Source: Vibrio sp. RE88 (GTDB lineage: Bacteria; Pseudomonadota; Gammaproteobacteria; Enterobacterales; Vibrionaceae). Taken from it: a stretch of 64,000 nt of DNA. Below are positions 49,449 through 59,129 of this stretch, piece after piece (the first letter of the stretch is position 1; every line of letters starts with the position of its first letter). Under the pieces are notes generated by a model that worked only from the letters and a program-made list of their open reading frames with translations, was not told the origin of the DNA and did no database searches. Location of the stretch: assembly GCF_013113835.1 (NCBI RefSeq), contig NZ_VTYQ01000008.1, forward strand, positions 186,001-250,000, read 5' to 3'. Made by a program: the position numbers and the translations under genes.

Positions 49449-50390
49449 GTGAGCAAACCATTTTCAATTGCGATTCATGGCGGCGCGGGGACAATTTTAC
49501 GTGAACAGATGAGTGACGAGTTAAAGGCGGACATTCTCAACGATTTAGAAAAGTCCGTTCGTGCTGGTCATGATGTTCTTGCTCTTGGTGGTGATGCGAT
49601 AGATGCCGTCGTTGCTGCGGTGAAGGTGCTGGAGGACTCAGTCAACTTTAACGCTGGCCGAGGTTCTGTATTAACGCACAAGGAAATCGTTGAGATGGAT
49701 GCCTCTGTTATGCACGGCAGAGAGGCTAATGCAGGTGCTGTTGCAGGCGTGCGCCATATTCGTAATCCGATTGAGCTGGCTCGTGACGTGATGACAGACA
49801 GTAACCATGTACTGTTGATCGGAGATGGGGCCGAAGAGTTTGCCTTTGAGCAGGGGCATCAATACACCGAACAAGATTACTTCTTCACTGACCGACGCTA
49901 TGACCAACTGCAATCGATGAAAGAGAAAGGCCTATTTGCCTTATCCGAGTCGAAATACCCGGATGACAAGAAATACGGTACAGTCGGCGCTGTTGCTCTA
50001 GACAAGCAAGGCAATTTAGCGGCAGCCACTAGTACTGGTGGTGTGACCAACAAAAAGTACGGTCGGGTGGGGGATTCTTCCATCATTGGCGCGGGTACGT
50101 TTGCCGAAAATGGTAACGTGGCGGTATCGACCACCGGAATGGGGGAATACTTTATTCGCAAGACTGTCGCGAGTGATGTGGCAGCGCGGATGCGTTATCT
50201 CAAGGAAGATGTGCACACGGCCTGTGAGACTGTGATTCAAGGTGAGTTGAAGGCCATGGGTGGCGAAGGTGGTCTGATCGCCATTGACGGTGATGGACAT
50301 GTCCACTTTGCGATGAACAGCAGTGGCATGTACCGAGCGAGCATTGGCACAGATGGCAGCCTGCTAGTGAAGATTTATTCGGATGAGTAG
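49449..50390 (+). CDS. iaaA: Isoaspartyl peptidase/L-asparaginase (type III, IaaA-like)
   Basis: A 313-residue N-terminal nucleophile hydrolase. Self-cleavage is expected before Thr178 in KKYGTVGAVALD, giving alpha and beta chains. IAIHGGAGTI, FNAGRGSVLT and TTGMGEYFIR are typical. It removes isoaspartyl residues from dipeptides. The start is GTG at 49449 (AAGGAG upstream); the ATG two bases earlier runs straight into a stop. Confidence 0.93.
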   Translation: MSKPFSIAIHGGAGTILREQMSDELKADILNDLEKSVRAGHDVLALGGDAIDAVVAAVKVLEDSVNFNAGRGSVLTHKEIVEMDASVMHGREANAGAVAGVRHIRNPIELARDVMTDSNHVLLIGDGAEEFAFEQGHQYTEQDYFFTDRRYDQLQSMKEKGLFALSESKYPDDKKYGTVGAVALDKQGNLAAATSTGGVTNKKYGRVGDSSIIGAGTFAENGNVAVSTTGMGEYFIRKTVASDVAARMRYLKEDVHTACETVIQGELKAMGGEGGLIAIDGDGHVHFAMNSSGMYRASIGTDGSLLVKIYSDE

Positions 50391-50523
50391 GGTCAAAACG
50401 ACCCCTAATAGTAGCACTAACAAAGGGTTAGTGCTTCATTACACTTCTATGATTAAAAAATGACTGCAAGAAGTGTGATTCAGTGCTAGAATCCATTTTT
50501 AACTAGCAATCAGACTTGGAAAG

Positions 50524-51840
50524 ATGGGAAATAACGTAGTCGTTCTGGGCACCCAATGGGGTGACGAAGGTAAAGGTAAAATCGTAGACCTTTTAACTGA
50601 AGATGCAAAATACGTGGTTCGCTACCAAGGCGGTCACAACGCAGGTCACACTCTAGTCATTGACGGTGAAAAAACCGTTCTTCACTTAATTCCATCAGGT
50701 ATTCTTCGCGATAACGTAAAATGTGTTATCGGTAATGGCGTAGTACTATCGCCTGAAGCTCTCCTTAAAGAAATGAAGCCTCTTGAAGAGCGCGGTATTC
50801 CAGTACGCGAGCGTCTTTTCGTTTCTGAAGCTTGTCCTCTAATTCTTCCGTACCACATCGCTATCGACAACGCGCGTGAAATCGCTCGTGGCGCGAAAGC
50901 TATCGGTACAACGGGTCGTGGTATCGGTCCAGCTTACGAAGATAAAGTGGCTCGTCGCGGTCTACGCGTTGGTGACCTTTTCGATAAAGAAATGTTCGCT
51001 GAGAAACTAAAAGAAGTGATGGAATTCCATAACTTCCAGCTAGAGCACTTCTACAAAGCAGAAACAGTAAGCTACGAAGAAGTACTTGAGCAGTGCATGG
51101 GTTACGCAGATCTTCTTACTTCGATGGTAATGGACGTAACTGACGAACTAGACGCAGCACGTAAGCGCGGCGACAAGATCATGTTCGAAGGTGCTCAAGG
51201 TACACTACTTGATATTGACCACGGTACTTACCCATACGTAACGTCTTCTAACACGACGGCTGGTGGTGTTGCTGCAGGTTCTGGTTTTGGCCCTCGTCAT
51301 ATCGGTTACATCCTTGGTATCACTAAAGCGTACTGTACTCGCGTTGGTTCAGGTCCATTCCCAACAGAACTTTACGATGGTCTAGATAAGCAAGATCCAG
51401 TAGGTAAGCACCTAGGTGATGTTGGCCACGAGTTTGGCGCAACAACTGGTCGTCTACGTCGTACTGGTTGGTTTGATGCAGTGGCAATGCGCCGTGCAAT
51501 CCAAATCAACTCACTAACAGGTATGTGTCTGACTAAACTAGACGTTCTTGATGGTCTGAAAGAGATCAAGATCTGTACTGGTTACAAGATGAAAGATGGC
51601 GCTATCCTAGAAGTTTCTCCAATGGCAGCTGAGTCATTCGAAGAAGCAACACCAATCTACGAAACTATGCCAGGTTGGTCTGAGACAACATTTGGTGCTA
51701 AGTCTATCGACGCGCTTCCACAAGCGGCTCTAGACTACATCAAACGCATTGAAGAGCTAACGGGTGTGCCTGTGGATATTATCTCTACTGGCCCAGACCG
51801 TAACGAAACAATCATCAAGGTTCACCCTTACGAAGCTTAA
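50524..51840 (+). CDS. purA: Adenylosuccinate synthetase
   Basis: A 438-residue PurA converting IMP, aspartate and GTP to adenylosuccinate. The GTP loop GTQWGDEGKGK, GGHNAGHT, TTGRGIGPAYEDK and FEGAQGTLLDIDHGTYP are all present. TTGGAAAG precedes the ATG. It uses codons typical of highly expressed genes. A strong terminator follows. Confidence 0.98.
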   Translation: MGNNVVVLGTQWGDEGKGKIVDLLTEDAKYVVRYQGGHNAGHTLVIDGEKTVLHLIPSGILRDNVKCVIGNGVVLSPEALLKEMKPLEERGIPVRERLFVSEACPLILPYHIAIDNAREIARGAKAIGTTGRGIGPAYEDKVARRGLRVGDLFDKEMFAEKLKEVMEFHNFQLEHFYKAETVSYEEVLEQCMGYADLLTSMVMDVTDELDAARKRGDKIMFEGAQGTLLDIDHGTYPYVTSSNTTAGGVAAGSGFGPRHIGYILGITKAYCTRVGSGPFPTELYDGLDKQDPVGKHLGDVGHEFGATTGRLRRTGWFDAVAMRRAIQINSLTGMCLTKLDVLDGLKEIKICTGYKMKDGAILEVSPMAAESFEEATPIYETMPGWSETTFGAKSIDALPQAALDYIKRIEELTGVPVDIISTGPDRNETIIKVHPYEA

Positions 51841-51861
51841 TTCTGATTGTTATCAATGATT

Positions 51862-51893
51862 AAAAAAACCAGCGCATTAGCGCTGGTTTTTTT
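51862..51893 (+). terminator. Rho-independent terminator of purA
   Basis: Perfect 11-bp stem AAAACCAGCGC/GCGCTGGTTTT with an ATTA loop, then a T run. Confidence 0.93.
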
Positions 51894-52112
51894 ATGCTCA
51901 ATTTTCATGCATTATCTATACTGACAGTGGCAAGTTTTTGCCAGTCGTCGGCAATTTTGATTAAAGAGTTAGCAGCCATTGCCGATACAGGTATCAAGAT
52001 TGCCGTTTATGCGGTTAATCCTAAACATACAGGTTGCTAAGAACCCAGCTTGTATAACCTGTCTTGGTGAGTAGACAGGTGGAGACATTATCGAAGTCAA
52101 AGAGTGCAGACA

Positions 52113-52751
52113 ATGAAGCTAAGAAAGTTAGCTGCTTCGATGGTATTTTTGTTTGGGGCTTCTGTGGCTAATGCCAATGAGCTTGCTGAGATCGGTGAGC
52201 CTATTCCCATATATACCGAAGCTGAACTGATAAAACTGATCAACGAAAACAAACATTTAGAACAAGTTAAAGCAGACAGTTGCCAATTAGTTGAAGATAT
52301 CGTCGCTCGAGCGACCCGGATCAGCTTGCCATCCTATGAGTTTTTGTATGGTGACATGCTGGCGTGGGGGGTTTGTGTCGAGCAGGATGTCGAACTGGGC
52401 TTGTACTATATGGAAAATGCGGCGCACCAGGGGTTACCTGCGGCGTTGGAGCAGCTTGGTCGCTATTACTCGCGCGGAACTTTAGTTCAGCAGGACAAAG
52501 AGCGCGCGATCCCTTACCTGCGTGAAGCGGCTGCGATGGGTAACCTGAATGCTCGCATTCATTTGGCGGAACTGCTGCTACGTGATTATGGCAGCCCGCT
52601 GGATTATGAAGATGCGTATCGCTGGCTGTATAACTCGGTGACGGCGGATCAGCGCACGCACAAACGAATTTCAATTCTGCGGCAGGGTCTAGAGCGGCGA
52701 ATGCCACAGAATATTATCGCCAGAGCCAAAAAACGCGATACTTTCTGGTAA
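52113..52751 (+). CDS. motX: Sodium-driven polar flagellar motor protein MotX
   Basis: A 212-residue MotX, a component of the T ring that holds the PomA/PomB stator around the polar flagellar motor in vibrios. Signal peptide 1-21 (SVANA). The mature part has Sel1-like/TPR-type repeats (about 80-180: LYYMENAAHQGLPAALEQLGRYYSRG and following) and ends RAKKRDTFW. I chose ATG 52113, since the upstream GTG gives no better signal peptide. Two cysteines (DSCQL and WGVC) may form a disulfide. The purA-motX order is conserved in Vibrio. Confidence 0.93.
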   Translation: MKLRKLAASMVFLFGASVANANELAEIGEPIPIYTEAELIKLINENKHLEQVKADSCQLVEDIVARATRISLPSYEFLYGDMLAWGVCVEQDVELGLYYMENAAHQGLPAALEQLGRYYSRGTLVQQDKERAIPYLREAAAMGNLNARIHLAELLLRDYGSPLDYEDAYRWLYNSVTADQRTHKRISILRQGLERRMPQNIIARAKKRDTFW

Positions 52752-52781
52752 AGCGGTAATCTGACTGCACTCAGGTTATAC

Positions 52782-52811
52782 AACAACGCCCAGCATATGC
52801 TGGGCGTTGTT
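52782..52811. terminator. Terminator between motX and the amidohydrolase gene
   Basis: A 30-bp perfect palindrome (52782-52811) reading AACAACGCCCAGCAT and its complement, between convergent genes. A short T-rich run follows on the plus strand. Confidence 0.8.
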
Positions 52812-52828
52812 ATTTCTAGAGCAGGTGA

Positions 52829-54232
52829 TTATTGAACCACTTCACCCGATTCAATCACGGTTTCACGCACAACTTTGGTAAACTCCAGCGCTTCTTTACG
52901 AATCGCTTCTTCATCGACTGTGAGCATGTCGCGGTCTTTCATCAGGATTTTCCCGTCAACGATGGTGTGACGAACGTTGCCTGAGTTCGCTGAATAAACT
53001 AAGGCAGAATATGGGTTGTAGACTGGAACCATATTCGGTGCTTTGGTATCGACAACGATGATATCCGCCAGTTTGCCCACTTCTAGAGAACCAATTTTAT
53101 CTTCCATATGCAGTGCTTTCGCTGCGCCCATGGTCGCCATATCGATGACTTTAATCGGTGGCATAGCGGCGCGGTCTTTGTTGACCAGCTTGTGAACCTT
53201 AGCAACTTGGTTGAATTCATCAATCGTGCTTAGAGTATTGCCTGACATTGGGCCGTCAGTACCTAGACCGATACGAACATTTTCATCGTACATCTTAAGC
53301 GCTGGTGATACGCCTTTCGCTGACTTGATGTTGGCGCTCATGTTATGGGCAACGCCCATATCCGACTGCTTAACCAATTCAATGTCTTTGTCATCGACCA
53401 GAATCATATGTGCGCCAACCAAGTTTTTGTTGAGCGCACCAATACTGTCCATGTACTCAACGGGAGACATGCCTTCAGCTCGCTCTGTAATTTTTTCTTC
53501 TTCACGATGCGATTCTGCAAGGTGAATCATGACCGGCACATCCTTTTCCAATGACAGCTTGGCAATCTTCTGCAGAGTTTCAGTCGTATTGGTGTATGGG
53601 GCATGCGGTGCGAAAGCGGGTGTAATACGTGGGTGGTCTTTGTATTCTTCAATAAAGTTGAGTGCGTATTGAATCCCTTCTTCTGCATTGGCCGCATCAG
53701 CAACAGGGAATTTAATCACAGTTTCACCAAGAATGGCTCGCATACCGATTTTATCGACAGTCTTAGCCACTTCGTCCTCAAAGTAGTACATGTCGGCATA
53801 AGTTGTTACACCTCCTTTGACCATTTCGACGTTACCGAGATTGGCACCAATGCGTACCATATCGCGAGAAACGAGCTTAGCTTCCAGCGGGAAGATATAA
53901 CGGTGCAGGCGATCGGGTACATCATCTGCAAGTGAACGGAACACCGTCATTGAAACGTGGGTATGGGTGTTGATTAGCCCCGGCATCACAATGTCGCCAT
54001 CCACATCGATCGTTTTCTTTGCTTGGTACTGTTTTTCAAGCGACTGGTCACCAACGGCTAGGATCTGGTTACCTTTAATGACAACCGTGCCTTTCTCGAA
54101 CACTTGCTTATCCTGGTTCATGGTCAGAACCATGGCATCTGTGATCATTAAATCGACTTTTTCAGCCGCAGAAACAGAAAAAGAACATAACCCCGCGATT
54201 GTGGCAGCGAGTAAAGAACGTTTAATACTCAT
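52829..54232 (-). CDS. Exported amidohydrolase (TRZ/ATZ, MTA/SAH deaminase-like)
   Basis: A 467-residue metal-dependent hydrolase of the TRZ/ATZ-MtaD group. Metal ligands are in PGLINTHTHVSM, the His of HLAESH and GLGTDGPMSGN. A catalytic Glu/His pair is near FAPHAPYTN. Unusually for the group it starts with a clear signal peptide (about 1-22, LLAATIAGLCSFSVSA), implying a periplasmic enzyme. The substrate (an adenosine derivative, guanine-like or other amine) cannot be told from sequence. It is convergent with motX. Confidence 0.85.
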   Translation of the reverse strand: MSIKRSLLAATIAGLCSFSVSAAEKVDLMITDAMVLTMNQDKQVFEKGTVVIKGNQILAVGDQSLEKQYQAKKTIDVDGDIVMPGLINTHTHVSMTVFRSLADDVPDRLHRYIFPLEAKLVSRDMVRIGANLGNVEMVKGGVTTYADMYYFEDEVAKTVDKIGMRAILGETVIKFPVADAANAEEGIQYALNFIEEYKDHPRITPAFAPHAPYTNTTETLQKIAKLSLEKDVPVMIHLAESHREEEKITERAEGMSPVEYMDSIGALNKNLVGAHMILVDDKDIELVKQSDMGVAHNMSANIKSAKGVSPALKMYDENVRIGLGTDGPMSGNTLSTIDEFNQVAKVHKLVNKDRAAMPPIKVIDMATMGAAKALHMEDKIGSLEVGKLADIIVVDTKAPNMVPVYNPYSALVYSANSGNVRHTIVDGKILMKDRDMLTVDEEAIRKEALEFTKVVRETVIESGEVVQ

Positions 54233-54470
54233 AACGAAACCTAAATATGGACAGTAAAATTTGACTGAATAATAAAGTTAAACTTTACCATTGCAATCGT
54301 TTGCTTTGTCATTTTCACTGATGTGTGATCTTTAACGTACGTTGTAAAAGATTGTGACCGTAGATGCTAAGTTATGAAAATGGAGCGAGAATTTGGCTTT
54401 TTAATCTAACTCTCCTGTAGCTTAGTAAGTGAGTCGGATATACTAGCTTTAATTACCTTCCTTGTTTAAT

Positions 54471-54482
54471 TAGGCGCGCCTA
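54471..54482. repeat. 12-bp palindrome at the rnr translation start
   Basis: TAGGCGCGCCTA is a perfect palindrome whose last base is the A of the rnr ATG, and it contains the only Shine-Dalgarno-like AGG (7 nt before the ATG). It could hold the ribosome binding site in a short GC hairpin. Confidence 0.5.
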
Positions 54483-56947
54483 TGTCAGAAAGCACCCCAA
54501 ACGATCCATTTGCAGCTCGCGAATCAGAGAACTACGAAAACCCTGTTCCAAGCCGAGAGTTCATTCTTGAATTCCTTGAACAAGCTGGTGTTCCTTTGAA
54601 TCGCAATGATCTGTTTGAAGCTCTACATCTAGAAGGTGAAGAGCAGTATGAAGGTTTACGCCGCAGATTAAGAGCGATGGAGCGTGACGGTCAACTGGTG
54701 TTCACACGTCGTCAGTGTTATGCCTTGCCAGAAAAGCTCGAAATGGTGAAAGGTTACGTTATCGGACACAAAGATGGTCATGGCTGGGTGCGACCTGAAG
54801 GGAGTGTGGGCAAAGATAACGATGTGGTACTGCCTCACCATCAGATGAAAAGCGTTCTGCATGGCGACTATGTTTTAGTCCAGCCAACACAGAATTCGAA
54901 GCGAGGAAGAAAAGAAGGTCGTTTGGTTCGCGTGCTTGAGGAGCGTCAGACGCAAATCGTGGGTCGCTTCTTTATGGAGTATGGCTATTCCTACGTTGTG
55001 CCAGATGATTCTCGTATCAGCCAAGATATTCTCATCCCTAATGAGCTGCGTGCAGGGGCTCGAATGGGCAATGTCGTCGTGATTGAAATCACCGAGCGCG
55101 GTTCTCGTTCGCGTGGCATGATGGGCAAAGTGATCGAAGTTCTGGGCGAAAATATGGCGCCAGGAATGGAAACACAGATTGCGATTCGCACTCACCAAAT
55201 TCCTCACGAGTGGCCTGAAGAAGTGGATAAGCAAATCGAAGGGCTAGGTGAAGAAGTACCAGAAGAGGCCAAGCAAGGTCGTGTTGATTTGCGTGAACTT
55301 CCGCTTGTCACCATTGATGGTGAAGATGCGCGTGACTTTGATGATGCGGTTTATTGTGAAGCGAAGAAAAGCGGCGGCTGGCGTCTTTGGGTTGCGATTG
55401 CTGATGTAAGTTATTACGTCCGCCCAGATTCTGCGCTGGACAAGGAAGCCATCAATCGTGGTAACTCGGTCTATTTCCCATCGCAAGTGGTGCCTATGCT
55501 ACCGGAAGTGCTGTCTAACGGCTTGTGTTCGCTTAACCCACAAGTTGACCGCCTGTGTATGGTATGTGAAATGACCATTTCTGAGTCGGGTAAGCTATCC
55601 GGATACAAGCATTACGAAGCGGTAATGAACTCACATGCACGTCTGACTTACAACAAAGTGCACCACATCCTTGAAGGTGACGAAGAACTGCGTCAGCGAT
55701 ACCAGCCTTTGGTTCCTCATCTTGAAGAACTGCACAAGATGTACAAAGTACTTAAGCATGCGCGAGATAACCGTGGCGCTATTGAGTTTGAAACCGTTGA
55801 AACCAAGTTCATCTTCAATGCAGAGCGTAAGATTGACAGCATTGAGCCCGTTATTCGCAATGACGCTCATAAGATCATCGAAGAGTGCATGATTCTGGCT
55901 AACATCGCATCAGCGTCGTTGGTTGAAAAAGCCAAAGAGCCGGCACTATACCGGATTCACGAATCTCCAGGTGAACAGCGCTTGACGGGGTTCCGCGATT
56001 TTCTCAGTGAGCTTGGGTTAGACCTGAAAGGTGGCCTGGAGCCATCACCAACAGATTACGCCGATTTAGTCAGACAGATTGGCCAACGCCAAGACAAAGA
56101 ATTGATCCAGACTATGCTGCTTCGCTCAATGAAGCAGGCGGTGTACAACGCTGATAACTGTGGTCACTTTGGTCTAGCGTTGAAACGCTATGCGCACTTT
56201 ACTTCACCTATTCGTCGTTACCCGGACCTTTTGCTTCATCGTGCGATCAAATATTTAATCGCAAAAGAGAATGGTACGCTGAAAGATCGTTGGACACCTA
56301 CGGGCGGCTTCCACTATTCCTTTGATGATATGGATTTCTACGGTGAGCAGTGTTCGATGACGGAACGTCGTGCCGATGATGCGACGCGGGAAGTGTCTGA
56401 TTGGCTCAAATGTGAGTACATGCAAGATCATGTAGGCGAAGAGCTGGAAGGTGTGATTGCTAATGTGACTGGCTTTGGCTTCTTTGTCCGATTAACAGAA
56501 CTGCATATTGATGGGCTGGTCCATATTTCTACACTGGCAAACGACTACTACCAGTTCGACCCAATTGGACAGCGGTTGATCGGTGAAAGCTTCGGTGCCA
56601 TCTATCGTCTAGGGGATGCAGTGAAAGTGAAAGTGCTGTCTGTAAATCTAGATGATCGACAAATTGACTTTGAATTAGTCGAAACTAGTCGTAAGCTACG
56701 CGGCAAAGGAAAAACAGCCAAAAAACGCGCAGCCGAGGCACAGAAAAAAGCTAAGGCGAAAAAAAACGCGGCAGCGAATGGTCGACGTTCAGTAGACAAA
56801 GCTAAGCCTATGGTCGAACCAACTAAACGCCCGGATGGCAGCCAGGAAGAAGGTAAAGGTAGTAAAGCCTCGAAGAAACCTTCAGATAAAGCGCGTAAGA
56901 AAAAACCACGTAATAAAGCGAAGAAAGCACGTGGTAAAAAACAGTAA
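54482..56947 (+). CDS. rnr: Ribonuclease R
   Basis: An 821-residue 3'-5' exoribonuclease. Order: N-terminal winged helix (about 20-85), two cold-shock domains (about 90-240), RNB catalytic domain with VTIDGEDARDFDDAV (Asp cluster, about 275-290) and YAHFTSPIRRYPDLLLHRAI, S1 domain (about 655-735) and a long Lys/Arg-rich tail (740-821). It degrades structured RNA and helps tmRNA quality control and cold survival. It precedes rlmB by 12 bp, an operon conserved in enterics. Confidence 0.97.
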   Translation: MSESTPNDPFAARESENYENPVPSREFILEFLEQAGVPLNRNDLFEALHLEGEEQYEGLRRRLRAMERDGQLVFTRRQCYALPEKLEMVKGYVIGHKDGHGWVRPEGSVGKDNDVVLPHHQMKSVLHGDYVLVQPTQNSKRGRKEGRLVRVLEERQTQIVGRFFMEYGYSYVVPDDSRISQDILIPNELRAGARMGNVVVIEITERGSRSRGMMGKVIEVLGENMAPGMETQIAIRTHQIPHEWPEEVDKQIEGLGEEVPEEAKQGRVDLRELPLVTIDGEDARDFDDAVYCEAKKSGGWRLWVAIADVSYYVRPDSALDKEAINRGNSVYFPSQVVPMLPEVLSNGLCSLNPQVDRLCMVCEMTISESGKLSGYKHYEAVMNSHARLTYNKVHHILEGDEELRQRYQPLVPHLEELHKMYKVLKHARDNRGAIEFETVETKFIFNAERKIDSIEPVIRNDAHKIIEECMILANIASASLVEKAKEPALYRIHESPGEQRLTGFRDFLSELGLDLKGGLEPSPTDYADLVRQIGQRQDKELIQTMLLRSMKQAVYNADNCGHFGLALKRYAHFTSPIRRYPDLLLHRAIKYLIAKENGTLKDRWTPTGGFHYSFDDMDFYGEQCSMTERRADDATREVSDWLKCEYMQDHVGEELEGVIANVTGFGFFVRLTELHIDGLVHISTLANDYYQFDPIGQRLIGESFGAIYRLGDAVKVKVLSVNLDDRQIDFELVETSRKLRGKGKTAKKRAAEAQKKAKAKKNAAANGRRSVDKAKPMVEPTKRPDGSQEEGKGSKASKKPSDKARKKKPRNKAKKARGKKQ

Positions 56948-56959
56948 TCGGATAAATTA

Positions 56960-57697
56960 ATGAGTAATGAATTTATTTACGGCATTCACGCAGTAAAAGC
57001 GGTACTGGCAAAAGAGCCAGAGCGCTTTGTAGAAGCCTTTGTATTAAAGGGTCGTCAAGATGACCGTTTAATGCCAATCCTAAATGAACTCCAGATGTGT
57101 GGTGTGTCGATTCAGCAAATGACACGTAAGACTCTGGATGACAAAGCTCGTGGTGCTAACCACCAAGGCATTATGGCCAAGGTGAAGCCTGCTAAGCAGC
57201 TGAATGAAAATGACCTCGATGACATCCTTGCCCAACATTCCGCACCATTATTGTTGGTATTGGATGGAGTCACTGATCCGCATAACCTAGGCGCGTGTTT
57301 ACGTAATGCTGATGCCGCGGGTGTGGCTGCGGTGATTGTTCCTAAGGACAAATCCGCGAACATTACGGCTACGGTAAGCAAAGTCGCATGTGGCGCAGCA
57401 GAAACGGTGCCTTTGGTTCGCGTAACCAACCTTGCTCGCACTATGCGTGCGTTGCAAGAGCAGGGGATCTGGTTTGTCGGTACGGCCGGGGAAGCTACCC
57501 ATGACATCTACCAAGCTAAGTTAACTGGGCCTCTTGCGATAGTCATGGGAGCTGAAGGCGATGGCATGCGTCGCCTGACACGTGAAACCTGTGATGACCT
57601 AATCAAGATCCCAATGGCAGGTAGTGTGTCGAGCTTGAATGTGTCAGTCGCATCGGGAGTGTGTCTGTTTGAGGCCGTTCGCCAAAGACTGGCTTAG
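56960..57697 (+). CDS. rlmB: 23S rRNA (guanosine-2'-O)-methyltransferase RlmB
   Basis: A 245-residue SpoU/TrmH methyltransferase modifying G2251 of 23S rRNA. N-terminal substrate domain (YGIHAVKAVLAKEPERF). C-terminal knot with LLVLDGVTDPHNLGACLRNADAAGV, IVMGAEGDGMR and AGSVSSLNVSVASGVCLFEAVRQ. Normal length. Cotranscribed with rnr. Confidence 0.97.
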   Translation: MSNEFIYGIHAVKAVLAKEPERFVEAFVLKGRQDDRLMPILNELQMCGVSIQQMTRKTLDDKARGANHQGIMAKVKPAKQLNENDLDDILAQHSAPLLLVLDGVTDPHNLGACLRNADAAGVAAVIVPKDKSANITATVSKVACGAAETVPLVRVTNLARTMRALQEQGIWFVGTAGEATHDIYQAKLTGPLAIVMGAEGDGMRRLTRETCDDLIKIPMAGSVSSLNVSVASGVCLFEAVRQRLA

Positions 57698-57722
57698 TTA
57701 GTCATTTGGTTTGATTGACAGG

Positions 57723-57757
57723 AAGCGCAGGCTGTTTGTTCAGCCTGCGCTTTTTAT
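57723..57757 (+). terminator. Rho-independent terminator of rnr-rlmB
   Basis: Perfect 12-bp stem AAGCGCAGGCTG/CAGCCTGCGCTT with a TTTGTT loop, then TTTATTTG. Confidence 0.92.
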
Positions 57758-57825
57758 TTGGCTGTAAGCCACAGCATGACAAATGAGTCAGCTTGAGCTC
57801 TCTTCGTTTATTTTTCACACAGCCC

Positions 57826-57853
57826 TTGCATGTCAAACTGTGATCTGTATAAT
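57826..57853 (+). promoter_or_regulatory. S10 operon promoter
   Basis: TTGCAT (57826-57831) and a consensus TATAAT (57848-57853) with a 16-bp spacer. Transcription would start near 57860, giving a leader of about 295 nt before rpsJ. Confidence 0.75.
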
Positions 57854-57860
57854 GCAGCGC

Positions 57861-58156
57861 ACTGGTTAAGCCAGTTGTGAACCAATGAGCGAAGAGGAGC
57901 TGATTTATCTCTTTGATATTTCAGGTAATGTAGACTCAGCTTATGTTCGCGGTTAATACAATTAGCTACTTATTCTTCGGAATAACTATCCCCAGACGTG
58001 ATTCTGGTATGTAGGGGTAGTTAATCGAAAATTAACTGACAATACTTCCTAATCTTGGAAGTTACGGTTTCACATAAATCAATCGGCATTCTCTCGCTTT
58101 TGCGAGTGTGAGTGGCGATATTGTTTGTGTAATTTTTAATATTGGAGCTCTGTCTC
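57861..58156 (+). promoter_or_regulatory. S10 leader, probable L4 autoregulatory region
   Basis: A long untranslated leader with several hairpins. ACTGG/CCAGT lies at the 5' end. A long imperfect stem spans about 57984-58022 (AACTATCCCC with GGGGTAGTT, inner CCAGA/TCTGG). CTCGC-TTTT-GCGAG lies at 58093-58106. In E. coli and other gammaproteobacteria protein L4 acts on a leader of this kind to reduce both transcription and translation of the operon. Confidence 0.65.
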
Positions 58157-58468
58157 ATGCAGAACCAACGTATCCGTATCCGCCTAAAAGCTTTCGATTA
58201 CAAACTAATCGATGCTTCTACAGCGGAAATCGTTGAAACAGCTAAGCGCACTGGCGCACAGGTTCGTGGTCCAATCCCACTACCTACTCGTAAAGAGCGT
58301 TTCACAGTTCTTATCTCTCCACACGTTAACAAAGATGCTCGTGATCAGTACGAAATCCGTACTCACAAACGTCTAATCGACATCGTTGAGCCAACAGACA
58401 AAACTGTTGATGCTCTGATGCGTCTAGACCTTGCTGCGGGCGTTGACGTACAAATTAGCCTAGGTTAA
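58157..58468 (+). CDS. rpsJ: 30S ribosomal protein S10
   Basis: A 103-residue S10, also NusE in antitermination. [19 protein letters not shown] at the start and [21 protein letters not shown] are typical. ATG 58157 is chosen over an upstream TTG, since GGAGC lies before it and the length matches E. coli (103). First gene of the S10 operon. Confidence 0.99.
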
Positions 58469-58482
58469 GGGAGATTAGAATA

Positions 58483-59112
58483 ATGATTGGTCTAATCGGT
58501 CGTAAAGTGGGTATGACCCGCGTATTTACTGAAGAAGGCGTTTCTATCCCAGTAACTGTTGTTGAGGTTGAAGCTAACCGTGTTTCTCAAGTTCGTACAC
58601 TTGAAACTGACGGCTACGCAGCAATCCAGGTAACTACTGGTGCTAAGAAAGCTAACCGTGTTTCTAAGCCAGAAGCTGGCCACTTTGCTAAAGCAGGTGT
58701 TGAAGCTGGTCGCGGTCTTTGGGAATTCCGTTTGGAAAACGGTGAAGAGTTTGAAGTTGGTGCTGAACTAACTGTTGAACTGTTCAACGAAACTAAGAAA
58801 GTAGACGTTACTGGTACATCTAAAGGTAAAGGCTTCCAAGGCGCTGTTAAGCGTTGGAACTTCTCTACTCAAGATATGACTCACGGTAACTCATTGTCTC
58901 ACCGTGCTCCTGGTTCTATCGGTCAATGTCAGACTCCAGGTCGCGTATTTAAAGGCAAGAAAATGGCAGGTCACATGGGTGCTGAGCGTGTAACGACTCA
59001 AAACCTAGAGATCGTACGTGTTGACGCTGAGCGCAACCTGCTTCTTATTAAAGGTGCAGTCCCTGGCGCAACTGGCGGTAACGTGATCGTTAAACCAGCT
59101 GTTAAAGCATAA
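58483..59112 (+). CDS. rplC: 50S ribosomal protein L3
   Basis: A 209-residue L3 (MIGLIGRKVGMTRVFTEEG). It contains the HGNSLSHRAPGSIGQCQTPG loop with the Gln that is methylated by PrmB in enterics. Follows rpsJ by 14 bp. Confidence 0.99.
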   Translation: MIGLIGRKVGMTRVFTEEGVSIPVTVVEVEANRVSQVRTLETDGYAAIQVTTGAKKANRVSKPEAGHFAKAGVEAGRGLWEFRLENGEEFEVGAELTVELFNETKKVDVTGTSKGKGFQGAVKRWNFSTQDMTHGNSLSHRAPGSIGQCQTPGRVFKGKKMAGHMGAERVTTQNLEIVRVDAERNLLLIKGAVPGATGGNVIVKPAVKA

Positions 59113-59129
59113 CGTCTCAGGAGTAAGTA

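Noticed and set aside
54405..54445. TCCTGTAGCTTAGTAAGTG before rnr as a tRNA fragment
   Set aside because: No acceptor or T-arm structure can be formed around it and no CCA end is present.
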